A stretch of DNA of 64,000 nucleotides from Yersinia nurmii (GTDB lineage: Bacteria; Pseudomonadota; Gammaproteobacteria; Enterobacterales; Enterobacteriaceae), in contig NZ_CPYD01000008.1 in assembly GCF_001112925.1 (NCBI RefSeq), forward strand, positions 62,001 to 126,000, given 5' to 3'. Of this stretch, positions 34,006-46,465 are shown piece by piece; position 1 is the first letter of the stretch; every line of letters begins with the position of its first letter. The notes beneath the pieces were generated by a model. The model made no database searches, had not been told where the DNA came from, and saw nothing but the letters and a program-made list of their open reading frames with translations. The translations under genes were made by a program, and so were the position numbers.

Positions 34006-34799
34006 CCCCGCAGCCCCCACAGTGCCATGGCGATCACCACGCCAATACAGGTCGATAACGTCAACAGGCTGGCCATTGCCCAACGAGCCAGTCCGGTATT
34101 CACATGGCCTTTAAACATATCCGCGACCGCATTAATCAGCGGAAATCCGGGAACCAACAGTAAAACGCTGGCGGCCATCGCCACGCTGGAAGCCTGTTCA
34201 AACTGAGGTAAGCGCATCAGCAAACCTGATGCCGAAGTCGCAACGAATGCCGTAATACAGAAGTTAATCAGAGGATTCATATGACGAGCCGTCAAACTTT
34301 GCCGCACAAACATCGCCACGCCGCTGGCGATAAAAGTGATAGAAAATGCATCCCAACCGCCGCCGTTTAGCATACTAAAGCACCCGCAGGACAAAGCGAC
34401 CATCGCTACCACCAACCAACGTGGATAACGCAGTGGCCGAATATGATCTAAGCGTTTCGCAATATCCTGAGCATCCAGCAGACGATGTTCAGCCAAAATA
34501 ACAATATGCTGTACTTCGGTCACAACCTGCATGTTAATGCCACGATCGGTATTTTTTCGGGTCGAGGTCAGGCATTTCCCTCGGCTAATAGTCGTTAGTA
34601 CCACCGCGTTAGCAGAGATCGAGCTTTCAACGCTATCCATTCCCAAAGCAATCCCCAGACGAGCGGAGAGTTGTTCTACCAACATGCTTTCTGCGCCATG
34701 CTGTAACAATAACAGGGCACATTGTATACATAGCCGGGTAATTTCCCGCTGCTGCTGATGGGGTATACCCTGACAAATTGCATTCTCCTGGCTCATCAT
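33996..34799 (-). CDS. yjjP: YjjP, large subunit of the split ThrE-type exporter
   Basis: Inner-membrane protein (267 residues from the chosen start) with a soluble N-terminal DUF1212 domain and a C-terminal set of helices. Conserved blocks include [53 protein letters not shown] and [18 protein letters not shown]. The start is uncertain: two consecutive ATGs at 34797-34799 and 34794-34796 fit E. coli homology, while the frame is open to 34853 without a Shine-Dalgarno. It overlaps yjjB. In E. coli yjjPB lies elsewhere on the map. Confidence 0.9.
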   Translation of the reverse strand: MMSQENAICQGIPHQQQREITRLCIQCALLLLQHGAESMLVEQLSARLGIALGMDSVESSISANAVVLTTISRGKCLTSTRKNTDRGINMQVVTEVQHIVILAEHRLLDAQDIAKRLDHIRPLRYPRWLVVAMVALSCGCFSMLNGGGWDAFSITFIASGVAMFVRQSLTARHMNPLINFCITAFVATSASGLLMRLPQFEQASSVAMAASVLLLVPGFPLINAVADMFKGHVNTGLARWAMASLLTLSTCIGVVIAMALWGLRGWA

Positions 34800-34924
34800 T
34801 CTGTATAGATACCTGTCAAAAGAGTGAAACGTTGATTTTAATTTCTTACCCATTAAGGTGATGCCAGGGAACTGGGACAGCGCTATTATTCACCTATTGC
34901 CCTGCTACATTGCGGAATTCCCCG

Positions 34925-35539
34925 ATGCTCGAAACTTCATTATTTGTTGCTACTATTGCTACTTTGGGGATGCTTTCTCCCGGCCCTGATTTCTTTCTGA
35001 TCATAAAAAATGCCGCTCGCTATCGCCGTTCGGCCGCCATGATGACCGCATTTGGCGTTATTTGCGGCGTGGCGACTCACATGTCTTATTGCGTAGCAGG
35101 CCTGGCAGTGGTTATTACCACTACCCCGTGGCTATTTAATTTCCTGAAATATGCCGGTGCTGTCTACCTAATTTGGGTAGGAATTCAGGCGCTTCTCTCA
35201 CGCGGAGAAAGCAAAATGAATATCAGCAATTTGCCACAACTAAATATCAAGATGAAGAATGCCTTTCTGCAGGGTTACCTTTGCAACCTGCTAAATCCCA
35301 AAGCGACGCTATTCTTTCTCGCGGTATTCACCCAGATACTTCAGCTTAACTCCGGTATCGGCGAAAAACTGTGGTACGCCTCGATCATATTGGGATTAGC
35401 AGTAGTTTGGTGGCCAATACTGGTAATTTTGATCCAAAGCGCTCCGGTTAGGCGCGCTCTGGCAAAAGCACAAAAACTGGTGGATAAAGTTCTCGGTGGT
35501 TTACTGATTGGTCTGGGTATTAAAGTCGCCTTGAGTTGA
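34925..35539 (+). CDS. LysE-family amino-acid exporter
   Basis: A 204-residue, six-helix exporter of the LysE/RhtB superfamily. The family signature GMLSPGPDFFLIIKNAARY lies near the N terminus, and NLLNPKATLFFLAVF in the middle marks the second conserved block. The ATG at 34925 has GGAATT upstream; the upstream TTG is unlikely. It is divergent from yjjP. The substrate cannot be set from sequence; RhtC-like threonine or homoserine export is possible but unproven. Confidence 0.9.
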   Translation: MLETSLFVATIATLGMLSPGPDFFLIIKNAARYRRSAAMMTAFGVICGVATHMSYCVAGLAVVITTTPWLFNFLKYAGAVYLIWVGIQALLSRGESKMNISNLPQLNIKMKNAFLQGYLCNLLNPKATLFFLAVFTQILQLNSGIGEKLWYASIILGLAVVWWPILVILIQSAPVRRALAKAQKLVDKVLGGLLIGLGIKVALS

Positions 35540-35556
35540 TTCACTTTGTTGCAGTC

Positions 35557-35586
35557 AAAAAAAAGGCGATGTTTCCATCGCCTTTT
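35557..35586. terminator. Bidirectional terminator between the LysE-type gene and carB
   Basis: Perfect 11-bp stem AAAAGGCGATG / CATCGCCTTTT (35561-35571, 35576-35586) with a TTTC loop. An A run precedes it (T run for carB on the minus strand), and the stem ends in four T for the plus strand. Confidence 0.88.
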
Positions 35587-35606
35587 CAACTTAGCGCTTA
35601 CCCAGA

Positions 35607-38600
35607 TTAACCTTTCATTTGCTTAATCTTGGCATGCATTTCCTGCACTGAAATCACTTGCTCGGTTGGGTCCGCATTCAGCGCCATTGCCGTCGCGAAA
35701 CCACCGTTTAACGTGGTGTCATAGTGGACTTTATACTGCAAGGCACTGCGACGAATCAGCTTGGAGTCTTCAATAGCCTGACGTCCCGCAGTGGTATTCA
35801 CAATGTAGGTATACTCACCATTCTTAATACGATCCTGAATGTGAGGACGGCCTTCATGCACCTTGTTGACCAAGCGTGGATTTATGCCTGCTTCGCCTAA
35901 CACCACCGCAGTACCGTGGGTTGCATCTAATTCGAAGCCCTGTTTCAGCAACTTGGCGGCCAAATCAACCACGCGAGCTTTATCCCCTTCACGCACTGAC
36001 AGAAGCGCACGACCACTTTTCTTCATACCGGACTGGCTGCCCAGCATCGCCTTTGAAAAGGCTTCTGCAAAGGTACGACCAACGCCCATAACTTCACCGG
36101 TAGAACGCATTTCTGGCCCAAGAATCGGGTCAACACCAGGGAATTTATTAAACGGCAGCACCACTTCTTTGACCGAGTAATATGGCGGGATGATTTCTTC
36201 GGTTATCCCTTGCTCTACCAGTGATTTGCCAGCCATAACTCGAGCGGCAATCTTCGCCAGTGGCATACCGGTGGCTTTAGAAACGAAAGGTACGGTACGG
36301 GCGGCGCGTGGGTTCACTTCAATCAGGTAAACTTCGTTGTTCTTCACCGCGAACTGGACGTTCATCAAACCGCGAACGCACAGTTCAAACGCCAGTTTCT
36401 CAACCTGCTGACGCATAACATCCTGAATCTCTTTGCTCAGCGTGTAGGCTGGCAATGAACAAGCGGAGTCACCGGAGTGAACCCCGGCCTGCTCGATGTG
36501 TTCCATAATTCCGCCGATCAGCACACGCTCACCGTCGCAAATCGCATCCACATCCACTTCCACCGCGTCATCGAGGAAGCGGTCCAGCAATACGGGTGCA
36601 TCGTTTGACACGCTCACCGCGTTCTGGAAGTAACGGCGCAGGTCGGTTTCGTCATAGACGATTTCCATTGCACGACCACCCAGTACATAGGAAGGACGCA
36701 CCACCAGCGGATAACCTAAGCCGCTAGCCTTATCTACCGCTTGTTCGATAGTGGCAACGGTGGCGTTAGCCGGTTGCTTCAGGCCCAGACGATTCACCGC
36801 CTGCTGGAAACGCTCACGGTCTTCTGCGCGGTCAATGGCATCAGGGCTGGTACCGATAACAGGAACACCGGCAGCTTCCAACTCGCGAGCCAGTTTCAGC
36901 GGAGTCTGGCCGCCATACTGTACGATAACGCCCTGTGGCTTCTCGATACGCACGATTTCCAGCACGTCTTCCAGCGTCACTGACTCAAAGTACAGTCGGT
37001 CAGAAGTATCGTAATCCGTGGAAACCGTTTCAGGGTTACAGTTCACCATGATGGTTTCGTACCCATCTTCACGCAGCGCCAACGAGGCGTGAACGCAGCA
37101 ATAATCGAACTCAATCCCCTGACCGATACGGTTCGGACCACCACCCAACACCATGATTTTTGGACGATCGCTGGTTGGGTTAGATTCGCACTCTTCCTCA
37201 TAGGTTGAGTACATGTAGGCTGTGTCAGTAGAGAATTCTGCCGCACAGGTATCCACACGTTTGTAAACCGGATGCAGGTCAAATTTGTAACGTAGTTTAC
37301 GCACTTCGCTTTCTGCTACGCCAACCAGTTTAGCCAAACGCGCATCAGCAAAACCTTTACGCTTCAACTGGCGCAGGAATTCATAATTCAAGCCGTTGAT
37401 ACCGCATTCAGCGACTTTCTCTTCCAGACGAACCAGTTCTTCAATCTGCACCAGGAACCAGCGGTCAACGTTGGTCAGGTTGAAAACGCCGTCTACGGAC
37501 ATACCGGCGCGGAATGCATCGGCGATGTACCAGATACGCTCTGCGCCAGCGTCTTTCAGCTCGCGGCGAATCTTAGTCAGTGCTTCTGGATCGTCCAGAC
37601 TGACTTTTGGATCAAAGCCGGTCGCGCCCACTTCAAGGCCACGTAAGGCTTTCTGCAAGGATTCCTGCTGAGTACGGCCAATCGCCATCACTTCGCCGAC
37701 GGATTTCATTTGGGTCGTCAGGCGGTCGTTGGCACCGGCAAATTTCTCGAAGTTAAACCGAGGGATTTTAGTCACAACGTAATCGATGGACGGCTCAAAT
37801 GACGCCGGGGTTCGGCCACCGGTGATATCGTTGGTCAGTTCGTCCAGCGTGTAACCTACCGCCAGCTTGGCGGCAATTTTGGCAATCGGGAAGCCGGTTG
37901 CTTTAGATGCCAGCGCTGAAGAGCGAGATACGCGCGGGTTCATCTCGATAACAATCAGACGGCCCGTTTTTGGGTTAACCGAGAACTGAACGTTGGAGCC
38001 GCCGGTTTCCACGCCGATTTCACGCAGTACCGCCATCGAGGCGTTACGCATGATTTGATATTCTTTATCCGTCAGAGTTTGCGCTGGCGCAACGGTGATG
38101 GAGTCACCGGTGTGGATTCCCATCGCGTCAAAGTTTTCGATGGAACAGACGATGATGCAGTTGTCGTTTTTATCACGCACCACTTCCATCTCGTACTCTT
38201 TCCAGCCGATCAGGGATTCGTCAATCAACAATTCTTTAGTTGGAGACAAATCCAGACCGCGTTCGCAGATTTCTTCGAACTCTTCGCGGTTGTAAGCAAT
38301 ACCGCCGCCAGTGCCTCCCATGGTGAAGGATGGGCGAATGATGCAAGGGAAACCCACGTCAGCCGCAACGGCCAGCGCTTCTTCCATATTGTGAGCGATG
38401 CCGGAGCGCGCCGTATCCAGACCGATTTTCTTCATCGCGATATCAAAACGACGGCGGTCTTCTGCTTTATCAATAGCGTCGGCGGTTGCACCAATCATGG
38501 TGACGCCAAACTCGGCCAGTACGCCCTGACGTTCCAGTTCCAACGCACAGTTCAGCGCAGTTTGGCCGCCCATGGTTGGTAATACTGCGTCTGGACGTTC

Positions 38601-38840
38601 TTTTTCAATGATTTTGCGAACCACTTCCCAGTGAATTGGCTCGATGTAGGTCGCATCGGCCATTTCTGGATCGGTCATGATGGTTGCCGGGTTGGAGTTC
38701 ACCAAAATAACCCGATAACCTTCTTCACGCAGGGCTTTACAGGCTTGAGCACCTGAGTAATCAAACTCACAGGCCTGTCCGATAACGATCGGGCCAGCGC
38801 CGAGAATCAGGATGCTTTTTATATCTGTACGTTTTGGCAT
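35607..38840 (-). CDS. carB: Carbamoyl-phosphate synthase large subunit
   Basis: Makes carbamoyl phosphate from bicarbonate, ammonia and two ATP for arginine and pyrimidine synthesis. The 1077-residue protein is the expected tandem of two carbamate-kinase-like ATP-grasp halves. The first starts [20 protein letters not shown], the second [20 protein letters not shown] near residue 560. A C-terminal allosteric MGS-like domain (about 940-1077) binds UMP and ornithine in the family. It is downstream of carA with a 15-base gap; the strong terminator at 35557-35586 ends the operon. Confidence 0.98.
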   Translation of the reverse strand: MPKRTDIKSILILGAGPIVIGQACEFDYSGAQACKALREEGYRVILVNSNPATIMTDPEMADATYIEPIHWEVVRKIIEKERPDAVLPTMGGQTALNCALELERQGVLAEFGVTMIGATADAIDKAEDRRRFDIAMKKIGLDTARSGIAHNMEEALAVAADVGFPCIIRPSFTMGGTGGGIAYNREEFEEICERGLDLSPTKELLIDESLIGWKEYEMEVVRDKNDNCIIVCSIENFDAMGIHTGDSITVAPAQTLTDKEYQIMRNASMAVLREIGVETGGSNVQFSVNPKTGRLIVIEMNPRVSRSSALASKATGFPIAKIAAKLAVGYTLDELTNDITGGRTPASFEPSIDYVVTKIPRFNFEKFAGANDRLTTQMKSVGEVMAIGRTQQESLQKALRGLEVGATGFDPKVSLDDPEALTKIRRELKDAGAERIWYIADAFRAGMSVDGVFNLTNVDRWFLVQIEELVRLEEKVAECGINGLNYEFLRQLKRKGFADARLAKLVGVAESEVRKLRYKFDLHPVYKRVDTCAAEFSTDTAYMYSTYEEECESNPTSDRPKIMVLGGGPNRIGQGIEFDYCCVHASLALREDGYETIMVNCNPETVSTDYDTSDRLYFESVTLEDVLEIVRIEKPQGVIVQYGGQTPLKLARELEAAGVPVIGTSPDAIDRAEDRERFQQAVNRLGLKQPANATVATIEQAVDKASGLGYPLVVRPSYVLGGRAMEIVYDETDLRRYFQNAVSVSNDAPVLLDRFLDDAVEVDVDAICDGERVLIGGIMEHIEQAGVHSGDSACSLPAYTLSKEIQDVMRQQVEKLAFELCVRGLMNVQFAVKNNEVYLIEVNPRAARTVPFVSKATGMPLAKIAARVMAGKSLVEQGITEEIIPPYYSVKEVVLPFNKFPGVDPILGPEMRSTGEVMGVGRTFAEAFSKAMLGSQSGMKKSGRALLSVREGDKARVVDLAAKLLKQGFELDATHGTAVVLGEAGINPRLVNKVHEGRPHIQDRIKNGEYTYIVNTTAGRQAIEDSKLIRRSALQYKVHYDTTLNGGFATAMALNADPTEQVISVQEMHAKIKQMKG

Positions 38841-38855
38841 GGTCTTCGCTCCTGA

Positions 38856-40019
38856 TTACTTGCTATTAGTGCTTGCTGATGATGCGCGGTAGGCTTCAAT
38901 CAGTTCGATAAAGTGGTCAAACAGCGGAGCGGCATCATGTGGCCCTGGGCTCGCTTCAGGGTGACCCTGGAAGCTGAACGCTGCTTTATCAGTACGATGG
39001 ATTCCTTGTAGAGAACCATCGAATAACGACGTGTGGGTGGTACGTAAAGTGGCAGGTAATGAGGTTTCATCCACCGCGAAGCCGTGGTTTTGTGCGGTAA
39101 TCATCACGCAGTTGCCATCCAAATCTTTCACCGGATGGTTGCCGCCGTGGTGGCCAAACTTCATTTTTACCGTTTTTGCGCCGCTGGCCAGTGCCAGCAG
39201 TTGGTGACCTAAGCAGATTCCAAAGACTGGGATATCGGTTTCAAGAAAACGTTTAATCGCCGTAATGGCGTAGTCACAGGGTTCCGGATCGCCCGGGCCG
39301 TTGGACAGGAAGATACCGTCTGGATTCAGCTTCAGAACATCTTCCGCCGACGTCTGCGCCGGAACAACCGTCAGGCGGCAGCCACGATCTACCAGCATAC
39401 GCAGAATATTGCGTTTTACGCCGTAATCGTAAGCCACTACGTGGAAAGGTAATTCCTCAGCTTTTTTCGCCGCCGGCAGCTCGCTTTCCAGCGTCCAGCT
39501 CCCCTGCAGCCAGGTGTAAGCTTCTTTGGTCGTGACCTCTTTTGCTAAATCCATCCCTTTCAGACCGGGGAAAGCTTTGGCTTTTTCCAGTGCCACAGCC
39601 GCATCCGTCAGGTCCCCAGCGATGATGCAACCGTTCTGAGCACCTTTCTCACGCAGTAAACGAGTCAGCTTACGGGTATCGATATCTGCAATCGCAACGA
39701 TATTGTGGCGTTTGAGATATTCGAATAAGCCTTCTTCATTACGGTAGTTGCTGGCAATCAGTGGCAGGTCGCGGATAACAAGACCTTGGGCGTGTACTGC
39801 GGAGGATTCTTCATCGGCGGCGTTGGTGCCGACATTGCCGATATGGGGATAAGTGAGAGTAACGATCTGGCGGGAATAGGAAGGATCAGTGAGGATTTCT
39901 TGATAACCGGTCATCGACGTATTGAAGACCACTTCCCCCACTGCCGAACCTTCTGCCCCGATGGCCCGACCGTGAAATTGGGTTCCGTCTTCGAGAACCA
40001 ATAGCGCTGACTTAATCAA
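38856..40019 (-). CDS. carA: Carbamoyl-phosphate synthase small (glutaminase) subunit
   Basis: Class I amidotransferase that supplies ammonia from glutamine to CarB. The 387-residue product has an N-terminal carA domain and a C-terminal GATase with the nucleophile in [14 protein letters not shown] and the His/Glu of [14 protein letters not shown] chose a TTG start (40017-40019) preceded by GGAGG 5 bases away; E. coli carA also starts at TTG and begins [20 protein letters not shown] in the same way. A GTG nine codons upstream (40046) is in frame but would put the ribosome binding site inside the gene. Confidence 0.96.
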   Translation of the reverse strand: MIKSALLVLEDGTQFHGRAIGAEGSAVGEVVFNTSMTGYQEILTDPSYSRQIVTLTYPHIGNVGTNAADEESSAVHAQGLVIRDLPLIASNYRNEEGLFEYLKRHNIVAIADIDTRKLTRLLREKGAQNGCIIAGDLTDAAVALEKAKAFPGLKGMDLAKEVTTKEAYTWLQGSWTLESELPAAKKAEELPFHVVAYDYGVKRNILRMLVDRGCRLTVVPAQTSAEDVLKLNPDGIFLSNGPGDPEPCDYAITAIKRFLETDIPVFGICLGHQLLALASGAKTVKMKFGHHGGNHPVKDLDGNCVMITAQNHGFAVDETSLPATLRTTHTSLFDGSLQGIHRTDKAAFSFQGHPEASPGPHDAAPLFDHFIELIEAYRASSASTNSK

Positions 40020-40029
40020 AACACCCTCC

Positions 40030-40068
40030 AAGGAATAAACAGTCACATTATCTGCATATTAATTCAGA
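40030..40068 (-). promoter_or_regulatory. Pair of ARG boxes at the carA proximal promoter
   Basis: Two 18-bp ArgR-type boxes separated by exactly 3 bp: 40051-40068 (minus strand TCTGAATTAATATGCAGA) and 40030-40047 (minus strand TGTGACTGTTTATTCCTT). The spacing is the standard ArgR hexamer arrangement, just upstream of the start codon as at E. coli carP2. They indicate arginine repression. Confidence 0.85.
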
Positions 40069-40244
40069 TTTAACGATCTAAATCAATGCAAAATCCGCCC
40101 TCAAAGCTAATTTTTGGCAAATTGGGCGCATTTTAATGATGAGCTACGCTCTTGTCTAGCCAAAGTACCATTTTTTCTTTGTTTTTTGCCCATTTCGCCA
40201 AAATAGTGGGTTTATGGCGGTAAAAATACAAACTAAGTTAACAT

Positions 40245-40260
40245 AGTAAACGGTTGCGAG
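40245..40260 (-). promoter_or_regulatory. PurR-like operator upstream of carAB
   Basis: The minus strand reads CTCGCAACCGTTTACT, close to the PurR consensus ACGCAAACGTTTNCGT with the invariant central CG. E. coli carAB is subject to PurR control at its distal promoter, which supports the call. It lies about 230 bases upstream of the start codon. Confidence 0.6.
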
Positions 40261-40429
40261 GGTGATAGAGTGAATTTTAACGTATTCGGAGAGAGGAAAG
40301 GCAAATTGGCAATAACGAGAGTCGTAAAATTTCAATAAAACGCTAAAAAACACGTCAAAAAACACCAAAACAACCGTCTAGCAAACAAATAACACCTTAA
40401 TAGCTAAAATAACAAGAATAAAAAAGAGC

Positions 40430-40456
40430 GATAAATATATCGCCCTACTATCAGAT
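40430..40456 (-). terminator. dapB terminator
   Basis: On the minus strand GCGATA / TATCGC (arms 40438-40443 and 40448-40453), with weaker flanking pairs, is followed by CTCTTTTTT. It lies about 43 bases past the dapB stop. Confidence 0.75.
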
Positions 40457-40498
40457 AGTTATGATAGAAAAAACCACATCACGCCGGTGCTTTACACA

Positions 40499-41701
<1,203 letters not shown>

Positions 41702-42655
41702 TTAGTCAACCTGCTTTACGTTAACCCTCAGCTCTTTTGGCACTTCGAAAACAATATTCTCTTCCCTGCCACTCAGCTCAATCGAGTGACCGGCCCCCAG
41801 CTCTTGCAAGCGAGCAATGACTTGCCGCACCAAAATATCCGGCGCCGAGGCTCCAGCAGTCACGCCGATGCAGGAAACATTGCTCAGCCAGGTTTCTTGT
41901 ATATCATCAGCTGAGCCAATGAGATAAGCCGCTTTGCCCATCCGTTGTGCCAATTCGGCTAAACGATTCGAGTTAGACGAGTTTTTCGAACCGACGACCA
42001 AAACCACGTCCGCTTCATCCGCCAAATTACGCACCGCTTCCTGTCGGTTAGTGGTGGCGTAGCAAATATCATCTTTACGCGGACCAATAATCTTAGGGAA
42101 GCGTTTATGCAGCGCATCTATCACTTCAGACGTATCATCAACCGACAAAGTGGTTTGCGTCATAAAGCACAGATTATCTTCGTTTTTTACTTCCAGCGTC
42201 CACACGTCCGCTGGCGATTCAACCAAATACATTCCCCCTTCCGGGTTACTGTATTGCCCCATGGTGCCTTCCACTTCCGGATGACCCGCATGTCCAATCA
42301 GAATCGCCTCTTTGCCCTTACGGCTGGCGCGAGCCACTTCCATATGAACTTTGGTCACTAACGGACAGGTCGCATCAAACAGCATCGTCAACTGGCGCGA
42401 GCGGGCTTCTGCCCGAACGGCCTGAGAAACGCCGTGGGCAGAAAATATCAGAATAGAGCCATCTGGCACTTCCGATATTTCCTCGATAAAGATGGCTCCG
42501 CGCTGGCGCAGGCTATCCACCACGTAGCGATTATGCACCACTTCATGACGAACATAGATCGGCGCGCCGTACATCTCCAACGCGCGTTCTACAATGCTGA
42601 TAGCTCTATCGACTCCGGCGCAAAAGCCGCGTGGATTAGCCAGCAGTATTTGCAT
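41702..42655 (-). CDS. ispH: 4-hydroxy-3-methylbut-2-enyl diphosphate reductase
   Basis: Last enzyme of the MEP isoprenoid pathway, an iron-sulphur protein yielding IPP and DMAPP. The 317-residue product has the three cluster cysteines in [12 protein letters not shown] (Cys12), [12 protein letters not shown] and [11 protein letters not shown]. It also has the TSNRL-like motif KNSSNSNRL. The ATG at 42655 has AGGGGGAA at good distance and lies inside the fkpB 3' end (20-base overlap). The upstream frame extension to 42679 is unsupported. Confidence 0.98.
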   Translation of the reverse strand: MQILLANPRGFCAGVDRAISIVERALEMYGAPIYVRHEVVHNRYVVDSLRQRGAIFIEEISEVPDGSILIFSAHGVSQAVRAEARSRQLTMLFDATCPLVTKVHMEVARASRKGKEAILIGHAGHPEVEGTMGQYSNPEGGMYLVESPADVWTLEVKNEDNLCFMTQTTLSVDDTSEVIDALHKRFPKIIGPRKDDICYATTNRQEAVRNLADEADVVLVVGSKNSSNSNRLAELAQRMGKAAYLIGSADDIQETWLSNVSCIGVTAGASAPDILVRQVIARLQELGAGHSIELSGREENIVFEVPKELRVNVKQVD

Positions 42656-43106
42656 GAGATTCCCCCTGTTGAGGATCAATCTCCAGCACTTCTATATCAA
42701 AGCTGATAGATTGACCGGCCAACGGATGATTGAAATCAACGGTGACGGATTCTTCAGCCACTTCACGCACCACGCCCGGCATCTCACTGCCGTCTCGGGT
42801 GGTAAAGAGCATAATAGTACCCGCATCCGGCACGCCGGTTTGAGCAAAATCACGTCGGCTAAAGTATTGAATCAGATCCGGGCTTTCCAGACCAAACGCC
42901 GCTTCCGGTGGCAAAGTAAAGGCATGCTTGTCGCCAATTTGTAGGCCAAGCAGTTCTTCTTCCAACTGATCGGATAAGCTGCCATCGCCTAAGCGAAATA
43001 GCGCAGGCTTACCGTGTGTGCGCGTGGATTCAGCCGTAGAGCCATCTTCCAGTTTCAGCGTGAAATGCACCAAAACGGCACTGTTATCCTGTACCCGGTC
43101 TGACAT
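42636..43106 (-). CDS. fkpB: FKBP-type peptidyl-prolyl cis-trans isomerase FkpB (SlpA)
   Basis: SlyD-like PPIase/chaperone of 156 residues with an FKBP domain interrupted by an IF domain. The translation shows [48 protein letters not shown] and [12 protein letters not shown]. The start at 43106 has AAAGGTGAG upstream and matches E. coli MSESVQSNSAV. A GTG three codons earlier (43115) overlaps the lspA end. The C-terminal tail is about seven residues longer than E. coli. Confidence 0.96.
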   Translation of the reverse strand: MSDRVQDNSAVLVHFTLKLEDGSTAESTRTHGKPALFRLGDGSLSDQLEEELLGLQIGDKHAFTLPPEAAFGLESPDLIQYFSRRDFAQTGVPDAGTIMLFTTRDGSEMPGVVREVAEESVTVDFNHPLAGQSISFDIEVLEIDPQQGESHANTAG

Positions 43107-43107
43107 A

Positions 43108-43617
43108 TTACTCACCTTTCTTTGGTGCGGTTTTTTCCGAAGGACTTAAAAACCCTTCAAATACCACTAGCGCTGCACCGATACAAATAGCCGTGTCGGC
43201 CAGATTGAAGATCGGAAAATGCCAGTCATTAACGTAGAAATGGATAAAATCGATAACGACGCCATGTACCATGCGATCAAATAAATTGCCTAAGGCACCG
43301 CCGATAATCAGCGCATAAGCACAGTTTATCAGGCGTTGTTTGCCGCTGGAGCGGTACATCAGCACCGCCAACGTCACCGAGATACCAACGGCGATCAGCG
43401 CAAAGAACCAGCGCTGCCAGCCATCTTTATCCGCCAGGAAGCTAAACGCCGCCCCCGGATTTTGCGCATAGGTCATATTAAAGAAAGGGATCAGAGGGAT
43501 CGACTCCCCCAAAGCAAGGTGGGTCATAACCCACTGCTTGCTCCCCAAATCCAATGCCACCACCAATACCGCCAGCCACAGCCAGCGCAATCCGGTCGAA
43601 CAAATCGGCTTACTCAT
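43108..43617 (-). CDS. lspA: Lipoprotein signal peptidase
   Basis: Signal peptidase II, an aspartic protease cleaving prolipoproteins in the inner membrane. The 169-residue protein has four hydrophobic segments. Conserved motifs are [31 protein letters not shown] (first catalytic Asp) and [14 protein letters not shown] (second catalytic Asp). Its ATG overlaps the ileS stop by one base (TAATG). Confidence 0.98.
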   Translation of the reverse strand: MSKPICSTGLRWLWLAVLVVALDLGSKQWVMTHLALGESIPLIPFFNMTYAQNPGAAFSFLADKDGWQRWFFALIAVGISVTLAVLMYRSSGKQRLINCAYALIIGGALGNLFDRMVHGVVIDFIHFYVNDWHFPIFNLADTAICIGAALVVFEGFLSPSEKTAPKKGE

Positions 43618-46433
43618 TAGGCAAACTTACGCTCTTCGCCGTCACCGGCCACGTTAGTAACACAGCGACCACATAAATCTGCGTGTTCCGCTACCAGACC
43701 GATATCCTGCGTGTAGTGCCAGCAACGCGGGCATTTCTCGCCATCGGCTTTCTTGAAGGTGATTTTCAGGCCGCTGATAAGTTCACTTTGCTGTGCATCA
43801 TCCCCTGCTGCAGCGTAATCTGCTACGTGAGCACCGGAAGTTAGCAACACAAAACGCAGCTCATCTTGCAAGCTGTTCAGACGCGCCGCCAGTTCAGGCT
43901 CGGCAAACAGCGTTACATCCGCTTCAAGAGAACCGCCGATGCGCTTATCGCTACGAGCCTGTTCCAGAACCTTATTCACTTCGCCACGGACTTTCAGCAG
44001 TTCGTCCCAGAAGCTGTCGTTCATGCTTTCAGTACCGGTCAGGCCAAACAGCCCCTGATACCATTCTTCAGTGAAGACATACTCTGGGCGCTCGCCCGGC
44101 AGTTGGTTCCAGATCTCGTCGGCCGTAAAGGACATGATCGGCGCCATCCAGCGCACCAGCGCTTCAGCGATGTGGAACAACGCGCTTTGGCAGCTACGGC
44201 GGGCAACGCTGTCGCCTTTCGCGGTGTACTGACGGTCTTTGATGATATCCAGATAGAAGGAGCCCATTTCGACCGAACAGAACTGCATCAGACGCTGGAC
44301 AACCAGATGGAAATCATAATTTTCGTAAGCTTCGATGATACCAGCCTGCGCAGCCTGCGCACGACCTACCGCCCAGCGATCCAGTACCACCATATCTTCC
44401 GGCTGAACCATGTGCTGAACCGGATCGAAACCGTTCAGGTTAGCCAGCAGGAAGCGCGCGGTGTTACGGATACGACGATAAGAGTCGGCAGAGCGCTTCA
44501 GAATTTCATCTGACACAGCGATTTCGCCGGTGTAATCCGTCGAAGCCACCCACAGGCGCAGGATGTCGCCACCCAATTTGTTCATCACATCCTGTGGGCT
44601 AACGGTATTACCGATGGATTTGGACATTTTGCGCCCCTGACCATCAACGGTGAAACCGTGGGTCAGCACTTGACGGTAAGGCGCTTTGCCTTTGATTGCC
44701 GTTGCAATCATCAGTGACGACATAAACCAGCCGCGATGCTGGTCAGAACCTTCCAGATACATATCCGGGGTATTGCCGTTAAATTCAGGACGAACGTCAA
44801 CCACTGATGAATGGGTTGAGCCTGAGTCAAACCACACGTCCAACGTATCTGGTACTTTCATGTATTCGTCGGCGTCCGCACCCAGAATTTCCGCTGGGTC
44901 CAGATCCCACCACGCCTGAATGCCACCCTGTTCTACACGCTTCGCCACTTCTTCCATCAGCTCAGTGCTGCGCGGATGCAGGGCTTCAGTTTCTTTGTGT
45001 ACAAACAGAGACATCGGCACGCCCCAAGTACGCTGGCGGGAAATACACCAGTCAGGACGGTTGGCAACCATAGTCTCGATACGCGCCTGACCCCAATCTG
45101 GAATCCACTGCACGTCTTTGATTTCTTCCAGCGACTGCTTACGCAGACCTTTCTGATCCATGCTGATGAACCATTGTGGCGTGGCGCGGAAGATAATCGG
45201 CGTTTTGTGACGCCAGCAGCACGGGTAGCTGTGAGACATTTTCTCTACGTGCAGCAAAGCGCCTTTCTCACGCAGCAACTCAACGATCATATCGTTAGCT
45301 TTGAAGACAAATACGCCGTCCAGCATTGGGTAAGTGCCCGTCAGGTAGCAGCCGTTTGGCCCGACCGGATTCGCCACTTCCAAACCGTATTTTTGACCGA
45401 TCACAAAGTCGTCCGGGCCGTGGCCAGGAGCAGTATGAACCGCACCAGTACCGGCATCCAGAGTCACGTGGTCGCCCAAAATTGCTGGCACGTCGAAATC
45501 CAGGAACGGATGACGGAAACGCAGCAGCTCAAGATCCGCGCCCTGACAGTTGCCCAACACAGTCCACTCGATGATACCGGCGCGTTTCATCACGCTTTCC
45601 ACCAGATCGGCAGCCAGAATCAAATTCTCGTCGCCTACTTTCACCAGCTGATACACAAATTCTGGATTGAGTGAAATCGCGCGGTTAGCTGGTAGAGTCC
45701 ACGGCGTGGTTGTCCAGATCACCAGAGAAATCGGGCCGGAAACGCCGGAAACGCCAAATTTCGCAGCAACGGTGGCTGCATCAGCGGCGTTAAAGCGCAC
45801 GTCGATAGACGGAGAGGTCTTATCGTAATATTCCACTTCCGCTTCGGCCAAAGATGAACCACAGTCGGTACACCAGTGCACCGGCTTAGCACCTTTATGC
45901 AGATGGCCGTTATCGATGATTTTACCCAGTGCGCGAATGATGTTGGCTTCAGTTTTGAAGTCCATTGTCAGGTAAGGGTGATCCCAGTCACCCAACACGC
46001 CCAAACGGATAAAGTCTTTTTTCTGGCCTTCTACCTGCTCTGCCGCATACTTACGACAGGCCGCACGGAACTCGGACGCGGTGACTTTTTCACCCGGTTT
46101 ACCAATCAGTTGCTCAACTTTCAATTCGATAGGCAGACCGTGGCAGTCCCAGCCTGGAATATAAGGCGAGTCAAAGCCGGCCATACCTTTCGATTTAATA
46201 ATAATGTCTTTGAGAATTTTATTAACCGAGTGACCAATATGAATATTGCCGTTCGCGTACGGAGGGCCATCGTGCAAAATAAAGGACTTTTTACCTTTCT
46301 TGGCCGCACGAATTTTCCCGTACAAATCCTGCTCATACCAACGTTTCAGCATCTCAGGTTCGCGTTTTGCCAGATCGCCGCGCATCGGGAACCCTGTTTC
46401 CGGCAAGTTCAGGGTATTCTTGTAGTCACTCAT
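43617..46433 (-). CDS. ileS: Isoleucyl-tRNA synthetase
   Basis: Class I synthetase of 938 residues, the same length as E. coli. It has the HIGH motif in [13 protein letters not shown], the editing-domain CP1 insert with [20 protein letters not shown] in [10 protein letters not shown], and the C-terminal zinc motif CPRCWHY...CGRC. It is between ribF (32-base gap) and lspA (1-base overlap), the conserved enteric operon. Confidence 0.98.
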   Translation of the reverse strand: MSDYKNTLNLPETGFPMRGDLAKREPEMLKRWYEQDLYGKIRAAKKGKKSFILHDGPPYANGNIHIGHSVNKILKDIIIKSKGMAGFDSPYIPGWDCHGLPIELKVEQLIGKPGEKVTASEFRAACRKYAAEQVEGQKKDFIRLGVLGDWDHPYLTMDFKTEANIIRALGKIIDNGHLHKGAKPVHWCTDCGSSLAEAEVEYYDKTSPSIDVRFNAADAATVAAKFGVSGVSGPISLVIWTTTPWTLPANRAISLNPEFVYQLVKVGDENLILAADLVESVMKRAGIIEWTVLGNCQGADLELLRFRHPFLDFDVPAILGDHVTLDAGTGAVHTAPGHGPDDFVIGQKYGLEVANPVGPNGCYLTGTYPMLDGVFVFKANDMIVELLREKGALLHVEKMSHSYPCCWRHKTPIIFRATPQWFISMDQKGLRKQSLEEIKDVQWIPDWGQARIETMVANRPDWCISRQRTWGVPMSLFVHKETEALHPRSTELMEEVAKRVEQGGIQAWWDLDPAEILGADADEYMKVPDTLDVWFDSGSTHSSVVDVRPEFNGNTPDMYLEGSDQHRGWFMSSLMIATAIKGKAPYRQVLTHGFTVDGQGRKMSKSIGNTVSPQDVMNKLGGDILRLWVASTDYTGEIAVSDEILKRSADSYRRIRNTARFLLANLNGFDPVQHMVQPEDMVVLDRWAVGRAQAAQAGIIEAYENYDFHLVVQRLMQFCSVEMGSFYLDIIKDRQYTAKGDSVARRSCQSALFHIAEALVRWMAPIMSFTADEIWNQLPGERPEYVFTEEWYQGLFGLTGTESMNDSFWDELLKVRGEVNKVLEQARSDKRIGGSLEADVTLFAEPELAARLNSLQDELRFVLLTSGAHVADYAAAGDDAQQSELISGLKITFKKADGEKCPRCWHYTQDIGLVAEHADLCGRCVTNVAGDGEERKFA

Positions 46434-46465
46434 TAGATTCTCGGTTCCGTTTTCGGCTAGAAATA

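Larger units (their letters stand above)
40020..40498. other. carA-dapB intergenic regulatory region
   Basis: The 479 bases carry the ARG boxes (40030-40068), the PurR-like box (40245-40260) and the dapB terminator (40430-40456). The rest is AT-rich, consistent with the long tandem-promoter control region of carAB (IHF and PepA sites in E. coli). I see no gene. Confidence 0.7.

Noticed and set aside
45876-46436. Long frames antisense to ileS (also 43866-44513 and 44976-45674)
   Set aside because: They are fully inside a clear ileS gene and the translations are low-complexity mirrors of the sense codons.
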